Source of the DNA: Gonium pectorale
Taxonomy: Eukaryota > Chlorophyta > Chlorophyceae > Chlamydomonadales > Volvocaceae
NCBI GenBank assembly: GCA_001584585.1
Contig: LSYV01000089.1
Coordinates: 84,004-105,906, forward strand
Direction of reading: 5' to 3'
Length of the DNA: 21,903 nucleotides
Positions 18,510-21,903 of the stretch are shown here, one piece after another. Numbering within the stretch: position 1 is the first letter of the stretch; every line of letters starts with the position of its first letter. A program made the translations under genes and the position numbers. The notes beneath the pieces were generated by a model, which was not told where the DNA came from, did not search any database, and was given only the letters and a program-made list of their open reading frames with translations.

Positions 18510-20197
18510 ATGCACGCTCCAAGCAGCGTTGCGTACAGCATCTCTGGTGCCGCGCAGCGTGCTTTCACAGCAATCGGCAGTGGCTTCGTCATCAGTGGAG
18601 CCCCAACAGAGCCATGTAGCTCGACTCGCCCCGAGGATGGGCGTGCTACTGCCATCTTCACTGATAGCTGCAGCGACAGCGGTGACGGCAGTGGCAACAC
18701 GCGGGAGGCGTCCCGTGCCGTCGCAACGCCATCAGTGGCGGGGCCTCTGGTGTCTTACAGGCTGGCGGAACTGGATGCTCCAGCGCCTAGCGCCGACGAG
18801 GTGCGTCGTAGCTCGCCCCCCGGGGTGTACCGGCAGGGGTACGGTTACTGTCTTACTGTACTGGTTACTGTCCTTACAGGGGAGGACCCTGTGGCGCCCC
18901 ACTGCAGGCATCTTGCGTGCAGGCCGGACTTACGGTTCCTCCTCCCTCCCTCAGGTGCTGGCTCGCCGCGCAGCGCTGGAGGCCAGGCGGGCGGACGCGG
19001 AGCGCAATCACCACAGAGACATCTGGACCAAGGACCCGCACGGCGGTCCGTACCGCAAGGCAGGTGCTCGTTGGCCTGCCCCGCTGGTCGTGAGACATGC
19101 ACGGTGTCGCCGCAAACGACAATCAGAACAGCCAGTCACGTGATCGTTACTGCTGCCGCCGTTGAGGGCATGACCGCAGCATACACCGCAGCGCCCCTGT
19201 TTGGGAACCGGGATCAGCAGAATGATAGTATGCCACTTTATGAAAAAACGTGGCTCCGCACGCACCGCAAACTTCGCTCCCTTCACACCCTTTTAAATCT
19301 CAATGCCTGGCGCGTCGCGTGTTGTGCGCAGCAGGCGGTCTCACGCGATGGCGGCCGCAACCGAGGTAGCGATGCCGACGGCGGCCGCTCGGCCGGCCGG
19401 TTGATCCCGTCGCGCGGCTGGCGGCCGCCGACCGCAGCGGAGCCGGGCTACGAGGAGGTGGAGCTCGGCCCAACCACCAACTTCGTGGGCAACGCAATGA
19501 CCCTGGGCGCCGTGGAGCTGGTCATGGTGCGTCGGGCCAGGGGCGCAGGGACAGGGGCCAGGTTCAGGGTTCTGTCCCCCGCTGTTACTGAGATCGGACT
19601 TGATGAGAGGGCGGTGCAGACGTGCGGTCGGCGCGGATCGCGCGCAGCGCTTCTCAGTTGTCGCAGTGGCTCCTGTGGATGGTGCGTGCCCATGCGTGGC
19701 AGCGGGAAAGCCGGCCTTGTTTGCTGGCCCTGCATTGGCACCTGGCGCTGCTTGCCACAGCCCCGAAACCGTCCCCGCGCTCGATGCCCGGGCACTGTCA
19801 GGCTGAGCTGGAGGAGCTCCGCGACCCGAGCGCGGCGCGGCGCCTGCAGCTGCCACCACCACCGCCGGCCCGTCCAACGGCTTTCCCTCTCCTGACTGCG
19901 CGGCACGCACCCGGGGCTGCCGCCGTTGACAACGGCGACGGCGCTTATTCTGGCAGCGGGGACGGCGGTGGCCGCGCCGGAGGTGGCGTCGGGGAGGAAT
20001 TCAGGGCAGAGGCTGTCGGGGTGGGCGCCGCTGACGAGGACGGTTCAGCGACCGGCGGCTCTGGCGGCGCAGAGGCGGTGTTAAGGCAGCACCAGTGCAA
20101 CGAGGCGGTTGCCGCCCTAGGGGCGCCTTCGGGAGCGGAGTTGGCTGAGCTGAGGCGCCTGGCGCGGCAGCTGCTGAGGCGCCAGCAGGCCAGCTGA
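18510..20197 (+). CDS. Unrecognised four-exon protein gene (hypothetical)
   Basis: Proposed exons 18510-18800, 18955-19063, 19438-19526 and 19802-20197 give 294 residues ending at TGA 20197. Donors are GAG|GTGCGT, GCAG|GTGCTC and ATG|GTGCGT; acceptors CCCTCAG, ACCGCAG and TGTCAG; phases 0, 1, 0 agree. I do not recognise the family. Exon 1 is Ser/Ala-rich. Exon 2 encodes a charged helix (EARRADAERNHHRDIW) then TKDPHGGPYRK. Exon 3 encodes GYEEVELGPTTNFVGNAMT. Exon 4 starts with a charged stretch (AELEELRDPSAARRL), then a PPPPP run, an acidic Gly/Ala-rich linker and an Ala/Leu/Arg-rich C-terminal helix (ELAELRRLARQLLRRQQAS). No signal peptide or membrane span is evident. The exon 2/3 junction and the start are least certain: a good acceptor (GTCTTACAG) near 18757 suggests that coding could begin in an upstream exon. 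An unspliced frame is open from 18510 to 19895 but loses the exon 2 and exon 4 reading. Confidence 0.5.
18838..18881 (+). repeat. Imperfect tandem repeat GGTTACTGTCTTACTGTACT in intron 1
   Basis: GGTTACTGTCTTACTG is followed by GGTTACTGTCCTTACAG within the proposed intron 1 of the unrecognised gene. The second copy ends in a possible alternative acceptor (CTTACAG|GGG), about 75 bases before the acceptor used in the model. Confidence 0.6.
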
Positions 20198-20716
20198 CGG
20201 ACGGGCTGCTGACGTCCCAGAGTACGGGCTCCGTGCTTCATCTTGTCGTTTGGGAAGGGGTCATTTTCGTACTATCCGTACATGAACCTGCAGGACGTGC
20301 GTGAGGGCAGTCACTGAGCGGCATACTTGTCAAAGCGAACGGCCACGTGTCGGCCGACCCTGATCCGAACAGTGTTAAGTGCATGCTGGGCATTGCGGAG
20401 GGCGGACCGCCCCAACCCGACCAGCCGCAGCCCAGGGCAGAAGGAACGTTGTTTGGTGACACTATGATGTTCACATCTTGGCCTTTAGCCTTTGCTGGGA
20501 ACGGGTGTGTCCCGGGTGACCATGGCCCTTCCATGCTTTCGGTGGGCGGGGTTGCGAGGTGGTACCACGAGGGAGGCGTCATGCGGCACGCTGCTGTGTG
20601 CCCATGCGCGGCTGGTTAGCATACGCCCCGGGTGTGGAGGCTGCCCAACCTGCGTGCACATCGCTTGTTCGATGCCGGTGGGGTAATGCATGAAAGCGGC
20701 ATTCCGCCACACCCCT

Positions 20717-20721
20717 TGTAA
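20717..20721 (+). terminator. Putative poly(A) signal TGTAA of the unrecognised gene
   Basis: First plus-strand TGTAA found after the stop codon at 20197, implying a 3' UTR of about 530 bases. Its presence supports transcription of this gene on the plus strand. Confidence 0.5.
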
Positions 20722-21836
20722 ATCAACACGTCAGTGATCATTATAAGACATGTGGAACAGCACAGAGCACGCACTGGGTTATGGGTCGAAGGTGTGTGAC
20801 CTGAGGAGAGCCGTAGGGAAGACGACACTTACCATACTAACTGTTACGGGGATCGTTTCCCTGTGGCTCCTCATTAGCTGACTCAAGCGACTTGTTCTAC
20901 AAATGTCCCACCCTGATGTCTGGAAAGCATGTCTCTATGGTGAGTCTCCTAGTTATTCCGGGCCTCTAGCTAATCATAGCCTTACAATGCATAGTGACAG
21001 GCGCCCGGGGGGCACGGGTGTCACAGTACGGAGCGCACGGTCGAGACAGGTAGTGCTGCCTCAGCTGCGCTCCGTTTGACCATGTTGCTGCACGGTTACC
21101 AACGTCTGCGTTCTCCAGCCAAAAGCGTTGCATGCTCCAGCTCAAAGCAAACGTGGCGCGTGCTCGAGCGCTAGGACCAGGACCTGAGCCCAGTAACACG
21201 CTCGGGGCTTTGGGGGCTAAGCCGAACTAGCCACCTAAGCGGAATCAGAACAGGAAGCAAGTATTGTAAGGGTGTCTTTACGCCGTAATCGTTGTCCACC
21301 CTTTTTTGAGGGGGGGGGGCGACGTAGCCTGCCCTGCTTTGTACCCGCCCACACGTCACGCTTCCGGGAGCGTATGACTGTAGAGGTAGGCGGGCTCCCT
21401 CTTTTTCTGCAGATTCCTAATTTTTCTCCCATTTGTGCCGTTCCATCGACCAACTAGGGGGCACGGCGTGGGTGTAACACATGACGCACAGAATACGCCA
21501 ACGCCCCAGACACGTGCCCAGCGTTCTGACTCCATGTGGTCGCCGCGCTTCTCTCCTGACATGTACGTCAGCCATGGGAGGGCTATCTGTCCCTTCCAAT
21601 GTCTGCGTCTTTTCTCGTGTAATGTGCCACCACCAGCAGCGGCAAATCGCTGTATTTCAACCTGTACGGCAGCGTGCGCGTCAGAGGCGTGCACCGGTCT
21701 GCCATATATGCGGGCGGGTTTCGTGTTTCCATCTTGCAAGCATACCTTTGCCGGTCGGAAGAATGGGGATGTGAGCCTCTCCGCCTGTCACCTTTCCACA
21801 AGAGAAAATCGAGCTAGGGAGGCACGGCGTGGCCGC

Positions 21837-21875
21837 CATAGACTCCATCTGCGTGCATAGACGCCATCTGCGCTG
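21837..21875 (+). repeat. Two-copy tandem repeat of about 19 bp
   Basis: CATAGACTCCATCTGCGTG (21837-21855) is followed directly by CATAGACGCCATCTGCGCTG (21856-21875), differing by one substitution and one insertion. Confidence 0.85.
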
Positions 21876-21897
21876 AAATAATAATAATAATAATAAT
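21876..21897 (+). repeat. AAT trinucleotide microsatellite at the right edge
   Basis: About seven AAT units immediately follow the tandem pair and are followed by GTTACG at the window end. A tandem pair plus simple-repeat tail is a pattern seen at 3' ends of non-LTR retroelements, but no element body was recognised. Confidence 0.85.
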
Positions 21898-21903
21898 GTT
21901 ACG

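Larger units (their letters stand above)
20198..21903. other. 3' flank of the unrecognised gene and gene-poor right end
   Basis: Up to about 20740 this is the probable 3' UTR. Beyond it I see no supportable gene. A run of nine or more G follows a T-run near 21302-21320. The motif GGCACGGCGTGG occurs near 21460 and again near 21820. The end holds a short tandem repeat and an AAT microsatellite. Confidence 0.55.

Overview
The window looks like nuclear DNA of a volvocine green alga (Chlamydomonas/Volvox relatives). Support: very high GC, genes split by many short GT-AG introns with GTGAGT/GTGCGT-type donors, TGTAA as the likely poly(A) signal, and proteins typical of that group (hydroxyproline-rich wall glycoproteins, a secreted CAP/PR-1 protein with a low-complexity linker). 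No bacterial, viral or organellar gene was seen. The species cannot be fixed from sequence alone. All exon coordinates below were worked out by hand from splice signals, intron phase and protein similarity.

Layout. (1) 1-5837, minus strand: the 5' part of a very large secreted Pro/Ser-rich glycoprotein gene, six visible exons, running off the left edge in an array of 13-residue repeats. Exon 2 carries a 7-bp tandem duplication that shifts the frame. (2) 5838-7838: about 2 kb upstream of two divergent genes. (3) 7839-9889, plus strand: a complete five-exon gene for a 300-residue secreted CAP/PR-1 protein, with a Ser/Gln/Pro linker and a non-canonical GC-AG last intron. (4) 9890-12354: converging 3' ends and intergenic DNA. 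(5) 12355-17196, minus strand: a complete seven-exon prolidase (Xaa-Pro dipeptidase, M24 family), 486 residues, with all five metal ligands. (6) 17197-18509: intergenic region between two divergent genes. (7) 18510-20197, plus strand: a likely four-exon gene for a protein I do not recognise. (8) 20198-21903: its probable 3' UTR, then DNA without a recognisable gene, ending in a short tandem repeat and an AAT microsatellite.

The genes alternate in strand and are independent transcription units. Two of the four encode extracellular matrix or secreted proteins. Prolidase recycles X-Pro dipeptides in the cytosol, so its closeness to a proline-rich wall protein is probably chance. The most notable observations are the frameshifting duplication, the modular phase-1 exon duplication that seems to have built the wall-protein gene, the GC-AG intron inside the most conserved CAP motif, a glycosylatable non-proline island in the wall protein, and the unrecognised gene at 18.5-20.2 kb.
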